DNA of 64,000 bases, from contig JBAUID010000028.1 of NCBI GenBank assembly GCA_049680625.1, forward strand, positions 1 through 64,000, written 5' to 3'. The stretch comes from JAUIAI01 sp049680625. Its GTDB lineage: Bacteria; Pseudomonadota; Gammaproteobacteria; Burkholderiales; Burkholderiaceae_E. Shown in pieces: positions 8,432 to 17,535 of the stretch. A model generated the notes under the pieces. It had not been told where the DNA came from. It did no database searches and saw only the letters and a list, made by a program, of their open reading frames with translations. Position 1 is the first letter of the stretch; each line of letters opens with the position of its first letter. Made by a program: the position numbers and the translations under genes.

Positions 8432-9622
8432 GTGTCATCAACCACCGCCGATACCGTCCCAGACCTACAGGAAGCGCGGCTGCATGGTGGTAATGTCAAT
8501 TTCGAACAGGCCAGAACCCTCGAGCTGCTCTATCGCAACTTGCGCACTGGCTCGCTGTTGTCAATCCTCACGATTATTCTTACCGCTTTTTTACTCGACA
8601 ACATCGTTAACGGGCCACACGGCCGGTCGCTGATGGTTTGGGTCGGGGTTGGGTTGATCATCGAGGTTGGGCGTCTGCAAATTGTGCGTCAGTTTTCACG
8701 ATTCCGATTTGCCCGCCCCTACCGGTACTGGTGGCAAATCCACCATACGATGGCGGCAGTATCCGGCTTGTACTTTGCCTATCTACCCGCCGCCATGTTT
8801 GTTCACGCTGATTCGGCCGGACAAATCATAATGACGATCACAATTATCGGGTCGGTGGCCACGGCCACCGGGATGAACGTTGCCAGTCCGGTTGCGTTCT
8901 CATGTTTTGCTTACCTTGCGAGCTTGCCGTTGATTGTTCAGTACGCGCTGCGCGGTGACCCGGCTTCGATTGGAATTGCGTCGTTGATCACCACTTACGT
9001 GATTGGCGCTACCTACGCATGTGACGAAGTCACCCGGCTGATCCGGCGCAATCTCGCCCTCACGTCCGCCTTTCATGCCAAGGTCGTAAACGACGCCAGC
9101 GTTGGCATGCTCAATCGTGAAGCATTTTTTGCCCAGGTTCAGGCAGCGGCCTATGCATCGGAATCAACAGGCGACGACGTTGCCATCCTGCTGATTGACC
9201 TGGATCACTTTGCCAGCCTGAACGAGTACCGCGGCCGGGCTGATGGCGACCGCACGCTGCAGTTTGTCGGCAGTACAATCATCTCGAGCATTCGTCGGGC
9301 AGATATTGCCGGCCGCCTGGGCGCTGACGAATTTGCCGTCCTGCTTTCCCCATCCAGCGCGCGCGGCGCCAGTATCGTTGCCGAAAATATCCAGCGCTCC
9401 ATTGCTAATCTGCGCATTTCTCTCGGGCCGGATAACAAGACTTTGGCCGCCAGTATTGGGATTGGCGTAACGGTTCGGGGGGAGGTCAACCTTGACGAGT
9501 TGCTGGCCGCCGCCGCCCACGCCTGCGAACTGGCCAAGAAAAACGGACGAAACAAGTTTGAGGTATTGATCGCCACTGAGGGGGTTCGTACGCAGCGCGG
9601 ATTTCGCCTGGTCAGCGCATGA
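8432..9622 (+). CDS. Membrane-bound GGDEF-domain protein with GADEF variant
   Basis: Predicted inner-membrane signalling protein, 396 residues. Five to six hydrophobic helices span about residues 35-195, followed by a GGDEF domain (about 215-385) that would make cyclic di-GMP from two GTP. The metal-binding Asp motif LLIDLDHFASLN is present, but the signature loop reads RLGADEF rather than RLGGDEF and the entry motif is degenerate (NDASVGMLNRE). An I-site (RRAD) for product inhibition sits just upstream. Activity is therefore uncertain; it may act as a c-di-GMP sensor. GTG at 8432 is the start that fits the paralogue at 12270, with which it shares the whole architecture. Confidence 0.88.
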   Translation: MSSTTADTVPDLQEARLHGGNVNFEQARTLELLYRNLRTGSLLSILTIILTAFLLDNIVNGPHGRSLMVWVGVGLIIEVGRLQIVRQFSRFRFARPYRYWWQIHHTMAAVSGLYFAYLPAAMFVHADSAGQIIMTITIIGSVATATGMNVASPVAFSCFAYLASLPLIVQYALRGDPASIGIASLITTYVIGATYACDEVTRLIRRNLALTSAFHAKVVNDASVGMLNREAFFAQVQAAAYASESTGDDVAILLIDLDHFASLNEYRGRADGDRTLQFVGSTIISSIRRADIAGRLGADEFAVLLSPSSARGASIVAENIQRSIANLRISLGPDNKTLAASIGIGVTVRGEVNLDELLAAAAHACELAKKNGRNKFEVLIATEGVRTQRGFRLVSA

Positions 9623-9706
9623 TTTTCTACGCCACTGGTCTTGCGCCCGAGGCGGTATCGGCCCATCATCATCATCTTGCTCAACCGATGGTGAATAAGG
9701 TTAACA

Positions 9707-11080
9707 ATGTCAAACGTTTTCGGAAGAAAGAGCCGCCAGGTAATGCCAGTTGCTGTCGCTGGTGATGGCATTTACGTCATCGACAATACTGGCAAGCGTT
9801 ACCTGGACGCCTGCGGAGGCGCCGCCGTTTCCAGCCTCGGACATTCCAATTCGGTAATTACCGATGCTGTCACGCAGCAACTCGCGCAACTGGCATGGGC
9901 CCATACCGGGTTTTTCACCACCGAACCTGCTGAACAACTGGCCCAGTGGCTGGCCGAACGCTCGCCAGCAGACCTGAACCACGTCTATCTTGTTTCCGGT
10001 GGTTCCGAAGCCGTTGAAGCGGCACTTAAGCTCACCCGGCAATACTGGATCGAGCGTGATCAGCCCCAGCGAACCGAAATTGTTTCGCGCCGCCAAAGCT
10101 ATCACGGCAATACTCTTGGCGCCCTGTCAGCGGGCGGTAACCAATGGCGCCGCCAGCCATTTGAACCCATGCTGACAAACAACGTTCACCTGATCGACCC
10201 GTGCTATTTTTATCGCGGCGCCAACCCCGGGGAAGGCGAGTTCGAATTTGGCCAGCGCATTGCCAACCAGCTCGAACACAAAATTAACGAACTGGGCAAT
10301 GACCGGGTGGCTGCATTCATCGCGGAACCGGTGGTCGGTGCAACCCTCGGCGCAGTCACTGCGGTAGCGGGTTATTTCACCCGTATTCGGGAAATCTGCG
10401 ACCGGTACGGTGTTTTGTTGATTTTTGACGAAGTCATGTGCGGTATGGGTAGAACCGGTAGCTTGTTTGCCTGTGAGCAAGAACAAGTCACACCCGACAT
10501 TATCTGTATCGCCAAGGCACTGGGTGCGGGTTTTCAACCGATTGGCGCAATGTTGTGCCGTAGCGCAATTTTTGACGCGATTGCTGACGGCAGTGGATTC
10601 TTCCAGCACGGTCATACCTACCTGGCCCATCCGACGGCCTGCGCGGCCGCGCTGGCCGTGCAAAAAGAAGTTGAAAGCCGTGATTTACTAGCCAACGTAC
10701 GCGAACAAGGTAGCGCACTGTTGGCCCAACTCAACAGCGCGCTCGCCTATCATCCGAACGTCGGTGATGTGCGCGGACGCGGACTGTTCATTGGTGTTGA
10801 GCTGGTTGAAAACAAAATAAGCCGCAGCCCACTAGACCCAGCTCTAAAAACGCACGCGATGATCAAATCCACAGCAATGGATAATGGCCTGATGGTGTAC
10901 CCGATGGGGGGCACACTCGATGGCCGAAGCGGTGACCATATCTTGTTAGCGCCACCCTACATCGTTAACGCGGTGCAGGTTCGCGAAATTGTCGATCGCC
11001 TGGTGCGCACCATCGAAACGGTTCTTCCGTTCAAAACAATTGATGCAGCATCATCGGCGACGAAGGCTGGGGTGGCTTAA
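9707..11080 (+). CDS. Class III PLP-dependent aminotransferase
   Basis: Fold type I aminotransferase of 457 residues. Visible are LDACGGAAVSSLGHSN at the N-terminus, the PLP phosphate region SGGSEAVEAALKL, the Asp of IFDEVMCGMGRTG that contacts the pyridine nitrogen, and the Schiff-base Lys in CIAKALGAGFQPIG (about residue 268). A HGHTYLAHPTACAAAL block follows. It resembles omega-amino acid:pyruvate, taurine and beta-alanine transaminases, but the amino donor cannot be read from sequence. The ATG lies 84 nt after the GGDEF gene. The gene converges on the dehydrogenase gene at 11090, leaving 9 nt between the stops. Confidence 0.9.
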   Translation: MSNVFGRKSRQVMPVAVAGDGIYVIDNTGKRYLDACGGAAVSSLGHSNSVITDAVTQQLAQLAWAHTGFFTTEPAEQLAQWLAERSPADLNHVYLVSGGSEAVEAALKLTRQYWIERDQPQRTEIVSRRQSYHGNTLGALSAGGNQWRRQPFEPMLTNNVHLIDPCYFYRGANPGEGEFEFGQRIANQLEHKINELGNDRVAAFIAEPVVGATLGAVTAVAGYFTRIREICDRYGVLLIFDEVMCGMGRTGSLFACEQEQVTPDIICIAKALGAGFQPIGAMLCRSAIFDAIADGSGFFQHGHTYLAHPTACAAALAVQKEVESRDLLANVREQGSALLAQLNSALAYHPNVGDVRGRGLFIGVELVENKISRSPLDPALKTHAMIKSTAMDNGLMVYPMGGTLDGRSGDHILLAPPYIVNAVQVREIVDRLVRTIETVLPFKTIDAASSATKAGVA

Positions 11081-11089
11081 GCGTTGCAC

Positions 11090-12064
11090 TTAACTTTCGC
11101 TCTGCTCTGAATCGGCGCTGGCGACACCAAGCTCACTGCTGACCTGACCAACCACACGTTCATCAAGCAGGGACAGGGCCTGGTTAAGATCAATCCCCAT
11201 AACAATCGATGGATCAAGCTTCGCTGCCACCGTACGCGCATGAGAGCGTCGGGTAGATTCACTCATAATCGGTCTAACCCCGGTTTCGTTCAGGTTCTCA
11301 ATAGCTTTTTCCACTTCTTCCATGCGACGTTTGGCGTGCGGCAGGTGGGAAATCACCATGACTTTAAGGAAGTGGGCAAACCCCGATTTGTCCACATCAC
11401 CAACATTGTCGAGAACTTCGTTCACCAAGCCCTGCCGGTGTGCGGCAACCAGACACTCGACCGATAAAGCCTCGATACCTTTCATCAACACCGACCGCAA
11501 AATCTTCACCGCACTGGCATCCCCTACCCGATCGTTAAGGATACGCGCGGGTATCCCCGCCGCCTGCGAAAAAGTCTGCATTCTCGCCGCGCCCGGGCCA
11601 GACAACAATAACGGCGTCTGGTATCCGTTGGCCATAAACGAACCCATCACAGCAACATCTGCAAAAATAATTCCCGAGTTAGTCAATTCGCTGGCAACCC
11701 GCTGGGTTTGCGGACCGGTTATCGAGTTGAAGTCAGCATAGACTGCCGATGGTTTCAGTACTGGCGCTGCCATACGCGCCGCATTAACCGCCTCAACACC
11801 CGTAACCACCGACACCACCAGGTCGGCCTGGGCCAGCAAGACACCATACTGACGCTCAATGGGTATCTCCAATGCGCTTGCCGTCGCCGCCATGGCCTCA
11901 CCCAGGGCGCCGCTACCCGCCAACGGATCAATAGCCGATACGGTTCGGCCCGATTGCGCGCCGCGCCAGCCGTCCGGAGCACAAAGACCGCGTGCCAATG
12001 CCGTACCAGCTTCGCCAAAGCCAAGAAAGACGATGTGTCTAATAGTGGATGACTCAACACTCAT
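11090..12064 (-). CDS. NAD(P)-dependent oxidoreductase, beta-hydroxyacid dehydrogenase-like with DUF1932-type C-terminus
   Basis: Dehydrogenase of 324 residues with an N-terminal Rossmann motif (IVFLGFGEAGTALARGL, GxGxxG, about residues 10-26) and the 6-phosphogluconate/3-hydroxyisobutyrate dehydrogenase layout. The conserved motif VMGSFMANGYQTPLLLSGPGA and an all-helical C-terminal domain with the Lys in SAVKILRSVLMKG are visible. The family reduces 2- or 3-hydroxyacid substrates; the DUF1932-type C-terminus marks a poorly characterised branch. It converges with the aminotransferase gene and diverges from the second GGDEF gene. A shared pathway with the aminotransferase (oxo acid to hydroxy acid) is possible but unproven. 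Confidence 0.85.
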   Translation of the reverse strand: MSVESSTIRHIVFLGFGEAGTALARGLCAPDGWRGAQSGRTVSAIDPLAGSGALGEAMAATASALEIPIERQYGVLLAQADLVVSVVTGVEAVNAARMAAPVLKPSAVYADFNSITGPQTQRVASELTNSGIIFADVAVMGSFMANGYQTPLLLSGPGAARMQTFSQAAGIPARILNDRVGDASAVKILRSVLMKGIEALSVECLVAAHRQGLVNEVLDNVGDVDKSGFAHFLKVMVISHLPHAKRRMEEVEKAIENLNETGVRPIMSESTRRSHARTVAAKLDPSIVMGIDLNQALSLLDERVVGQVSSELGVASADSEQSES

Positions 12065-12269
12065 TACCTTGCCCCTTAGATTGTCCCTTCGTTATTGCGA
12101 GTGAACTATAGCCCAACCCGGGGTTTCGCCAGCCCCCCACCATCAACGCACAAAACAGGCGGCAAATTCGCCGCAATTCGATCGATTCACCCCGATCATC
12201 GTCTGCAATCATTTAGAACAGACAGCTAGCCTTGTTGTTGGCCGCCCATCAACGCTACGGCGAAACTTC

Positions 12270-13493
12270 ATGCCGCACCAGATCACACCACTCATTAGCT
12301 CCGACGCCGCCGCCCAAATCATGGCAGGCGGTGACTCGTATCGCAGCTCACGCCGACTGCACCTGCTTTTCGAAAATCACCTGATTGCCGGTGGCATGGG
12401 CGGGGCCGGCTTGTTACTCGTTACCTTATTGCTTTACCGGGAAACGCACAGCGCGACGGTATTGCTTTGGGGTGGAATGTCGATGGGTGTTTCTGCTTTG
12501 CAACTTGCGTCCGTCTCCGCCTATCGTCGCCATCACCAACGAATGTCGGCCGCAAACTGGTTACAAATCCATAATCTCCTGAGCTTTTGCGCAGGCTCAG
12601 CCCTGAGCTATCTTGCAATTACAGTCTTTGCACAAAGTAGCGCTGGCGGACAAATGCTGATTTTTGTCACGATTACCGGATTGATCGCCGGCGCCATCAG
12701 CGTTGAGGCTGGCAGCGTACGCAGCTTCGCACTGTTTGCCTACCCGCCCGGGCTGGCGCTGGCTATCGTGTTGCTGAATCAACCCGACCAATTATCTGCT
12801 GGCATCGCGGCGCTAATTGTATTCTTTCTGATTGGCATGACGCGCAGTTGCAATGAAATCAGCAAGATGATTGACGCGAATCTTGAATTATCAGAAGCCT
12901 TACACCAGTCCGCCACCAATGACACCCTTGTCGGTCTGACCAACCGAGCAGAGTTCATGCGTCGGTTGAAGATTCAATCTCGTGAAAGCCAGTTATCCAA
13001 CACCAGTACTGCACTGATATTCATAGACCTGGACAACTTCAAGAAACTTAACGACAACCTGGGCCAGGTTCAAGGTGATCGTGCATTGGAACAAGTTGGT
13101 GAGGTTTTGCGCGCCAACATACGAAAGTCTGACCTCGCCGCCCGGCTTGGAGGCGATGAGTTCGTCGTCTTGCTCACCCAGTGTGACACAACCGGTGCGC
13201 AACGGGCCGCCGCTAAATTGCTTGGTGCCATAAGGCGGCTGAATATTGACGCAGGTGTGCCAGGCAACTTTCTCGGGGCCAGTATCGGCGTCTGTGTTGC
13301 ATACCGAGAATTTCAGGCTGAACCCTTAATGGTGTCCGCTGACGCTGCCTGTTATGAGGCCAAGCGCGGCGGACGCAATCAGATCAAATTTCGTGAGTAT
13401 CAGGATAATCCGGACGCGGCAACGGCAACTGAAAGTGATGCTAAGCCGGTACAAAATCACTCAGAAATCCAGCCGTTGCCGTCTGGCTCATGA
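12270..13493 (+). CDS. Membrane-bound diguanylate cyclase
   Basis: Paralogue of the protein at 8432, 407 residues, with an N-terminal multi-helix membrane domain (about residues 35-195) and a C-terminal GGDEF domain. Here the signature is intact (ARLGGDEFVVLL), the metal Asp motif is IFIDLDNFKKLND and the I-site is RKSD, so cyclic di-GMP synthesis with product inhibition is expected. No periplasmic sensor domain is evident, so sensing, if any, is by the membrane part. The 3' end overlaps the oppositely oriented FAD monooxygenase gene by 53 nt. Confidence 0.9.
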   Translation: MPHQITPLISSDAAAQIMAGGDSYRSSRRLHLLFENHLIAGGMGGAGLLLVTLLLYRETHSATVLLWGGMSMGVSALQLASVSAYRRHHQRMSAANWLQIHNLLSFCAGSALSYLAITVFAQSSAGGQMLIFVTITGLIAGAISVEAGSVRSFALFAYPPGLALAIVLLNQPDQLSAGIAALIVFFLIGMTRSCNEISKMIDANLELSEALHQSATNDTLVGLTNRAEFMRRLKIQSRESQLSNTSTALIFIDLDNFKKLNDNLGQVQGDRALEQVGEVLRANIRKSDLAARLGGDEFVVLLTQCDTTGAQRAAAKLLGAIRRLNIDAGVPGNFLGASIGVCVAYREFQAEPLMVSADAACYEAKRGGRNQIKFREYQDNPDAATATESDAKPVQNHSEIQPLPSGS

Positions 13494-14682
13494 CCATTGT
13501 CGGAGTTCGAAACGCTTCGGCTTGCGAACGTTCCGCCGCAGTCTTTATCTGTGCCTGCATGTATGCGCCAAGCTGGCGCGCCCGATCGATGATAAACGCC
13601 CCTTCAGCATGGCGTAGCCGGCCAAATTTCGCGAGTGCTAAATCGGTGTTGGCTTCACTGTCCAGGCAAGCAGCCAGCACTTTGGCATCAACAGCAGCCT
13701 TAGTGACCCCCATTCCGACGTGAGGTCGGGCAACAAAGGCGGCGTCACCCAAAATGACAATTCGATCATGAACCATTTGACCTACGGTCAGATCAAAAAT
13801 TGGCTGAATAAAAGGCTGCTCGCAGGCCAGTACAAGTTCACTGAACTGCGGCGACAACAGACGCTGTGCGTCGCGCCGCATTTCGTCAAGGATGGCGGGT
13901 CGAATTTTTTTCGGCGCAATCGATACGCCATTCATTTTTCCGTCGGTGTCAGTCAGCAAGGCAGCCAGGTGTTTATCAGCATCGGCCGGTCGATACCAGA
14001 CAAAGTTGTAGCGCCGCTTTCCCGGCGTCATCAGGTTTCCGTCACCGGCTACCGGGTAACCAAGCATTTGCTCAGACTGCGGTAACGAAAACGCAAAGTA
14101 CGGAAACATCTCGGTTAACGCCCGCTCGCTGAGCTGGCTTTCGTCGACCAGGCCACGCCACGCAACGTAACCAGCATACTGGGGCTGGCATTCTGGCTCA
14201 AACTGCTGACGTACGGTTGAGCGGACCCCGTCGGCGCCAATGAGCAAATCGGCCTCCATCGAGGTGCCATCGGAAAAAAGGGCGATAACACCCTCACCGG
14301 GCTTGCCCGGCACCCGAAATTCGACCCGCTCGAATACTTTGCCGTGATGGTATCGGCGCTCGCCAAACTGATTAACAAGCACCTGGTACAAACGTCCCCA
14401 GGAAGTGAGCACCTGGGGCAATACCATCTGTTCGATGACCGAACCAGAGACATCAAATGTCACCCGACCCGGCACCGCAACACCCAGATCATCGTGCGGA
14501 TCGATACCAACGTCTTTAAGCGCATTAAAAAGTGCGGGATGAGTAACAATGCCAGCCCCCCGACCCGACAGTTCGTCACCAACCCGTTCGCAGACATCAA
14601 CCTGCCAGCCTGATTTTTCTAAATACAGGGCGCAGAACAAACCCGCAATTGAGCCTCCCGCGACCACAGCACGTTTTGTCAT
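13441..14682 (-). CDS. FAD-dependent aromatic hydroxylase-type monooxygenase
   Basis: Group A flavoprotein monooxygenase (413 residues) of the kind that hydroxylates phenolic or pyridinol rings with NAD(P)H and O2. It shows the N-terminal dinucleotide motif VVAGGSIAGLFCALYLEKSG, the ribose-binding Glu (DVCERV), the DGVRSTVR (DG) motif and the second FAD motif GDAAFVARPHVGMG (about residues 303-316). The sequence resembles 2,6-dihydroxypyridine 3-monooxygenase and salicylate hydroxylase relatives; the substrate is open. It follows the VOC gene with 9 nt between, so the two form an operon. Its tail overlaps the diguanylate cyclase tail by 53 nt. Confidence 0.88.
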   Translation of the reverse strand: MTKRAVVAGGSIAGLFCALYLEKSGWQVDVCERVGDELSGRGAGIVTHPALFNALKDVGIDPHDDLGVAVPGRVTFDVSGSVIEQMVLPQVLTSWGRLYQVLVNQFGERRYHHGKVFERVEFRVPGKPGEGVIALFSDGTSMEADLLIGADGVRSTVRQQFEPECQPQYAGYVAWRGLVDESQLSERALTEMFPYFAFSLPQSEQMLGYPVAGDGNLMTPGKRRYNFVWYRPADADKHLAALLTDTDGKMNGVSIAPKKIRPAILDEMRRDAQRLLSPQFSELVLACEQPFIQPIFDLTVGQMVHDRIVILGDAAFVARPHVGMGVTKAAVDAKVLAACLDSEANTDLALAKFGRLRHAEGAFIIDRARQLGAYMQAQIKTAAERSQAEAFRTPTMVMSQTATAGFLSDFVPA

Positions 14683-14691
14683 CTGAGCAAC

Positions 14692-15132
14692 CTAACCATC
14701 ATCCGACTCCTGGTCGGTAACAAAATTCAATTCGATGGTGACGCCGTTAGGATCTTCAACAAAGAGCTGAGTCAGCTTACCCACAACCCGCTCGCGGAAG
14801 TTCACGCCCGATTCCTGAAAACGTTTCCGGTACTGTGCAAGCCCGGTTGCGTGGAAACCCATGTGGTCAATTGCGCCCGTGCCATGCATTTGGTCTGCGT
14901 CACTGCCCCGGCCCGCAATATCTTCGGCCAGGTAACCTTGTCGCCCCGCGTCTCCCATGTCGGTGGCCACAAGGTGTACACACGGAACATCGTCCAGATA
15001 CAGCCAGTATCCCGGAAACGGGAACGGTTCGCGAAAGCCTTCTCGCAGGCCAAGCTGGGAGACGTAAAACTCGCGGGTTTGCTCAATGTCTTTGGCGCGA
15101 ACCAGGAAATGCTCCAGTCCGGTAATTTTCAT
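14692..15132 (-). CDS. VOC-family metalloenzyme (glyoxalase/ring-cleavage fold)
   Basis: Vicinal oxygen chelate protein of 146 residues. Paired beta-alpha-beta-beta-beta modules run from LEHFLVRAKDIEQTREFYVSQLGL (metal His 8) through IDHMGFHATGL (about residues 88-98) to a C-terminal FVEDPNGVTIELNF that supplies the acidic ligand. The family includes glyoxalases, extradiol dioxygenases and isomerases. At this length a single-domain glyoxalase or lactonase-like role is more likely than full extradiol cleavage. It is the first gene of a two-gene operon with the FAD monooxygenase, so it may act on the hydroxylated product. Confidence 0.85.
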   Translation of the reverse strand: MKITGLEHFLVRAKDIEQTREFYVSQLGLREGFREPFPFPGYWLYLDDVPCVHLVATDMGDAGRQGYLAEDIAGRGSDADQMHGTGAIDHMGFHATGLAQYRKRFQESGVNFRERVVGKLTQLFVEDPNGVTIELNFVTDQESDDG

Positions 15133-15245
15133 TGGTGACAGCCCTGGAAAAGAAAGCGGTGAAGATTTGCCACGGTTTCAGTTCAACCCGTGACCCTATT
15201 TACCTGATTTACCTCATGGCCTCATTATCGACAAATTGTACAACC

Positions 15246-15800
15246 CTAAGTATGGCGAGCCACCCGTCGCTGCGATGCAATCAGCCCGGCCACCGTGAGC
15301 AACATTGCCACCGCTGACGACAGCACACGCAAATGGTTGTACTTCGTCCAACGAACCGAATACGCCTGCCATTGCTCTGCAACAATCTGCGGCCCAACAT
15401 CCGATTTGAACACCGCGAGGGCGTCATTCATCGGGACGTGAATGCTACTGGTGGTTAGCACCACACCCAGCCCATAGACCACAAGCGCAGCCGCCAACCA
15501 GGCCGCTACCCTCGCCTGCCCGCGCATAAGCCAGCCAGTGGCCAGGATACCTGCCGCAACAGGCGTGAACATAAACGTGGTCAGGAAAACAAGGTTACGG
15601 ACTTCCCGGTTAATGCCTTGCATGGCCTCAATGGCAACCCCGGGACTGCTGGCGTCAAGCCCTGGCATCACGCTGACGCTATAGGCATAAAAAAAGCCGG
15701 CCATCAAACCAAAAAATGTGATCAGCAGCACCGTGGCCCCGCCAAGCCAGCTGACGCCGACGGGGGTTGGATTATTCACGTTTGCCGGGCTGGTGTTCAT
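15246..15800 (-). CDS. DUF1772 (anthrone oxygenase-like) integral membrane protein
   Basis: Membrane protein of 184 residues with four predicted helices: about 17-38, 67-88, 96-118 and a C-terminal one. DUF1772 landmarks are GLMAGFFYAYSVSVMPGLD near the first helix and HVPMNDALAVF after the third. Some members are linked to anthrone oxygenation; most are uncharacterised. It is transcribed divergently from the adjacent TetR gene, and two perfect palindromes lie in the shared promoter region, so TetR control is the simplest reading. Confidence 0.85.
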   Translation of the reverse strand: MNTSPANVNNPTPVGVSWLGGATVLLITFFGLMAGFFYAYSVSVMPGLDASSPGVAIEAMQGINREVRNLVFLTTFMFTPVAAGILATGWLMRGQARVAAWLAAALVVYGLGVVLTTSSIHVPMNDALAVFKSDVGPQIVAEQWQAYSVRWTKYNHLRVLSSAVAMLLTVAGLIASQRRVARHT

Positions 15801-15825
15801 GGCAATCTCCTAAAATCGATATACT

Positions 15826-15839
15826 GTACAAATTTGTAC
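15826..15839. promoter_or_regulatory. Palindromic operator 1 between DUF1772 and tetR
   Basis: GTACAAATTTGTAC is a perfect 14-base palindrome 26 nt upstream of the DUF1772 start codon. Together with the second palindrome it fills the divergent promoter region, as expected for a TetR dimer site. Its centre is 29 bp from that of operator 2. Confidence 0.7.
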
Positions 15840-15851
15840 GGATTAGATTAA

Positions 15852-15871
15852 AGTGTACATATATGTACACT
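15852..15871. promoter_or_regulatory. Palindromic operator 2 between DUF1772 and tetR
   Basis: AGTGTACATATATGTACACT is a perfect 20-base palindrome sharing the GTACA/TGTAC half-site with operator 1. It lies 57 nt upstream of the tetR start. The AT-rich centre (ATATAT) could overlap a -10 element, so binding would block transcription in at least one direction. Confidence 0.75.
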
Positions 15872-15928
15872 AAATGCAAGCCCTTTACCCCAAATACAAG
15901 CCCATTTATTTAGAACCGTGAAGCAGCC

Positions 15929-16537
15929 ATGAAAGAAGATAAACAAGCCGCCAGGCGCGAGGCCATTATTGCGGCCACTTACGAATTGCTGGCGGAGTCC
16001 GGATACCGGGCAACATCAATGCTCGCCATTGCCCGCCGGGCCGCAGCCAGTAATGAAACCTTGTATCGTTGGTACGGCAACAAGCAAGGCCTGATCAGCG
16101 AGATGGTTGCTCAAAACGCTTTGGACGTGCGCACGGTACTCAACTTGGCAATTCAGAAAGGGGCAAACCCGTTGGACACTCTCGACAAAGTTGGCCCATT
16201 GTTATTGTCGCTGGTCACCAGCGAAAAAGCCGTACTGCTCAATCGTGCTGCCGCGGCTGAAGCGGCACAAGACTCATCTCTGGGTGAGGCAATTGCGAGC
16301 CATGGTCGCAACGCGGTGGTGCCGTTGCTTGTGCAATTGTTTGAGTCCGCAAAACAACAAGGACAGCTGCATTTTGAACAAAGCCGCGACATTGCCGAAG
16401 ACTACGTGACCTTGCTAATTGGTGATTGGCAGATACGTCGGGCAATTGGCTCAATGCCACCACTAAAACCCGGTCAGATCAAGACCCGGGCCAAACGGGC
16501 CCGCGAAAAACTTGTTCAACTGTACGGCAAGCCGTAG
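15929..16537 (+). CDS. TetR-family transcriptional regulator
   Basis: Regulator of 202 residues with an N-terminal TetR helix-turn-helix (about residues 10-55: RREAIIAATYELLAESGYRATSMLAIARRAAASNETLYRWYGNKQGLI). The C-terminal helical domain includes LIGDWQIRRAIGSMPP and would bind an unknown ligand. It is divergent from the DUF1772 gene with two palindromic operators between, so it probably represses that gene and itself. The ATG at 15929 has no strong Shine-Dalgarno, but the HTH starts at the usual distance. Confidence 0.9.
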   Translation: MKEDKQAARREAIIAATYELLAESGYRATSMLAIARRAAASNETLYRWYGNKQGLISEMVAQNALDVRTVLNLAIQKGANPLDTLDKVGPLLLSLVTSEKAVLLNRAAAAEAAQDSSLGEAIASHGRNAVVPLLVQLFESAKQQGQLHFEQSRDIAEDYVTLLIGDWQIRRAIGSMPPLKPGQIKTRAKRAREKLVQLYGKP

Positions 16538-16538
16538 A

Positions 16539-16560
16539 AACTGACGAGCCGCTGTCAGTT
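16539..16560. terminator. Hairpin between convergent tetR and oxidoreductase genes
   Basis: AACTGAC and GTCAGTT form a perfect 7-bp stem around an 8-nt loop, directly between two converging genes and overlapping the stop of the minus-strand gene. There is no clear U-tract, so it is a weak terminator at best. Confidence 0.35.
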
Positions 16561-17535
16561 ACTGGTACCAACCAGCATTGCCTCGACAAGTTCCTGCACC
16601 GCTAATGCCTCTTGCGCGGTTGCCAGCTTATGAGGTTTACCTTGCAACCATTGTTCAACCTCACCGAGCTGACGCTGCAACGCACTGGTGCGCGGGTCTT
16701 CTCCCGAGGACCAGTCGATTACTTCCTCCCATGGGCCGCCGTCCGAACGCCACAATTGGTAGAACTCACGGAACTGAAAACTACATTTTGTGCCTTTCAC
16801 AGTCACTTCCTGCCGATCGGGTTGTTGACCGCCAGTGGTGCCAAGAATATTGACCGGGCAGCCATCGCTGGTGTGCAGTCGCGCCAACATGTCGAGCTCA
16901 CAAAGCGACTTGTCAGACGGGTAGCCCGGGGACGCGTAACTCAGGCTTAACGGCCCAAGAAAGCGTCCGGCAAGAAACAGAAAATGTGAAATAACTTCGC
17001 GGGTATAACCACCCTCATCCCGAAACCGCAACCAGTCCGCATCGGCCTGCCAGGCGCGCGGCCAGGTCGGGTAAGTCACCACGATATCAATACCCACGAG
17101 GTTGCCGGTTTCTCCACATTCTATTGCCCGGCGCAACTCGTCAAAGCCGCGTGATGATGCCTGGGTAAAATTCACGACACCGGGCAAGCGCGCTGTTTCA
17201 AGCCGGGCTACCAGGTCGCGGCTTTGTACATTGTCGGTACCCAGCGGTTTTTCCATAAACACACCCTGCCCAGCGTCTGCTGCCGCCAACGCGTAAGCCT
17301 TGCGGGGCCCCGGCGGGCAGGCAAGGTACACAACATCTGCACCAGCCATAGCTGCCTGCGCGCTGTCGGCAACCGGAACCCCGGCCACCAATTCGCGCGC
17401 CCTGGCAATTGACGTAGCTGACGGATCCCATACCCCGGAGACCTCAAAGGCCGGATGTGCAAAAGCATTGTCCAGCATGCGACGGCCCATGATGCCCAGG
17501 CCGATAATTGCAATTTTATTGGTCATTAAACTCAT
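16555..17535 (-). CDS. Gfo/Idh/MocA-family oxidoreductase
   Basis: NAD(P)-dependent dehydrogenase of 326 residues. The N-terminal Rossmann motif is AIIGLGIMGRRML (about residues 9-21) and the catalytic-lysine motif is FMEKPLG (about 93-99). The C-terminal half is an alpha/beta substrate domain. Members oxidise or reduce sugars, inositols and related alcohols. The ATG at 17535 overlaps the crotonase TGA by 4 nt, giving tight coupling. It is the last gene of the long minus-strand run that begins with a TRAP binding protein, so its substrate may be a product of the imported compound. Confidence 0.88.
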   Translation of the reverse strand: MSLMTNKIAIIGLGIMGRRMLDNAFAHPAFEVSGVWDPSATSIARARELVAGVPVADSAQAAMAGADVVYLACPPGPRKAYALAAADAGQGVFMEKPLGTDNVQSRDLVARLETARLPGVVNFTQASSRGFDELRRAIECGETGNLVGIDIVVTYPTWPRAWQADADWLRFRDEGGYTREVISHFLFLAGRFLGPLSLSYASPGYPSDKSLCELDMLARLHTSDGCPVNILGTTGGQQPDRQEVTVKGTKCSFQFREFYQLWRSDGGPWEEVIDWSSGEDPRTSALQRQLGEVEQWLQGKPHKLATAQEALAVQELVEAMLVGTSN

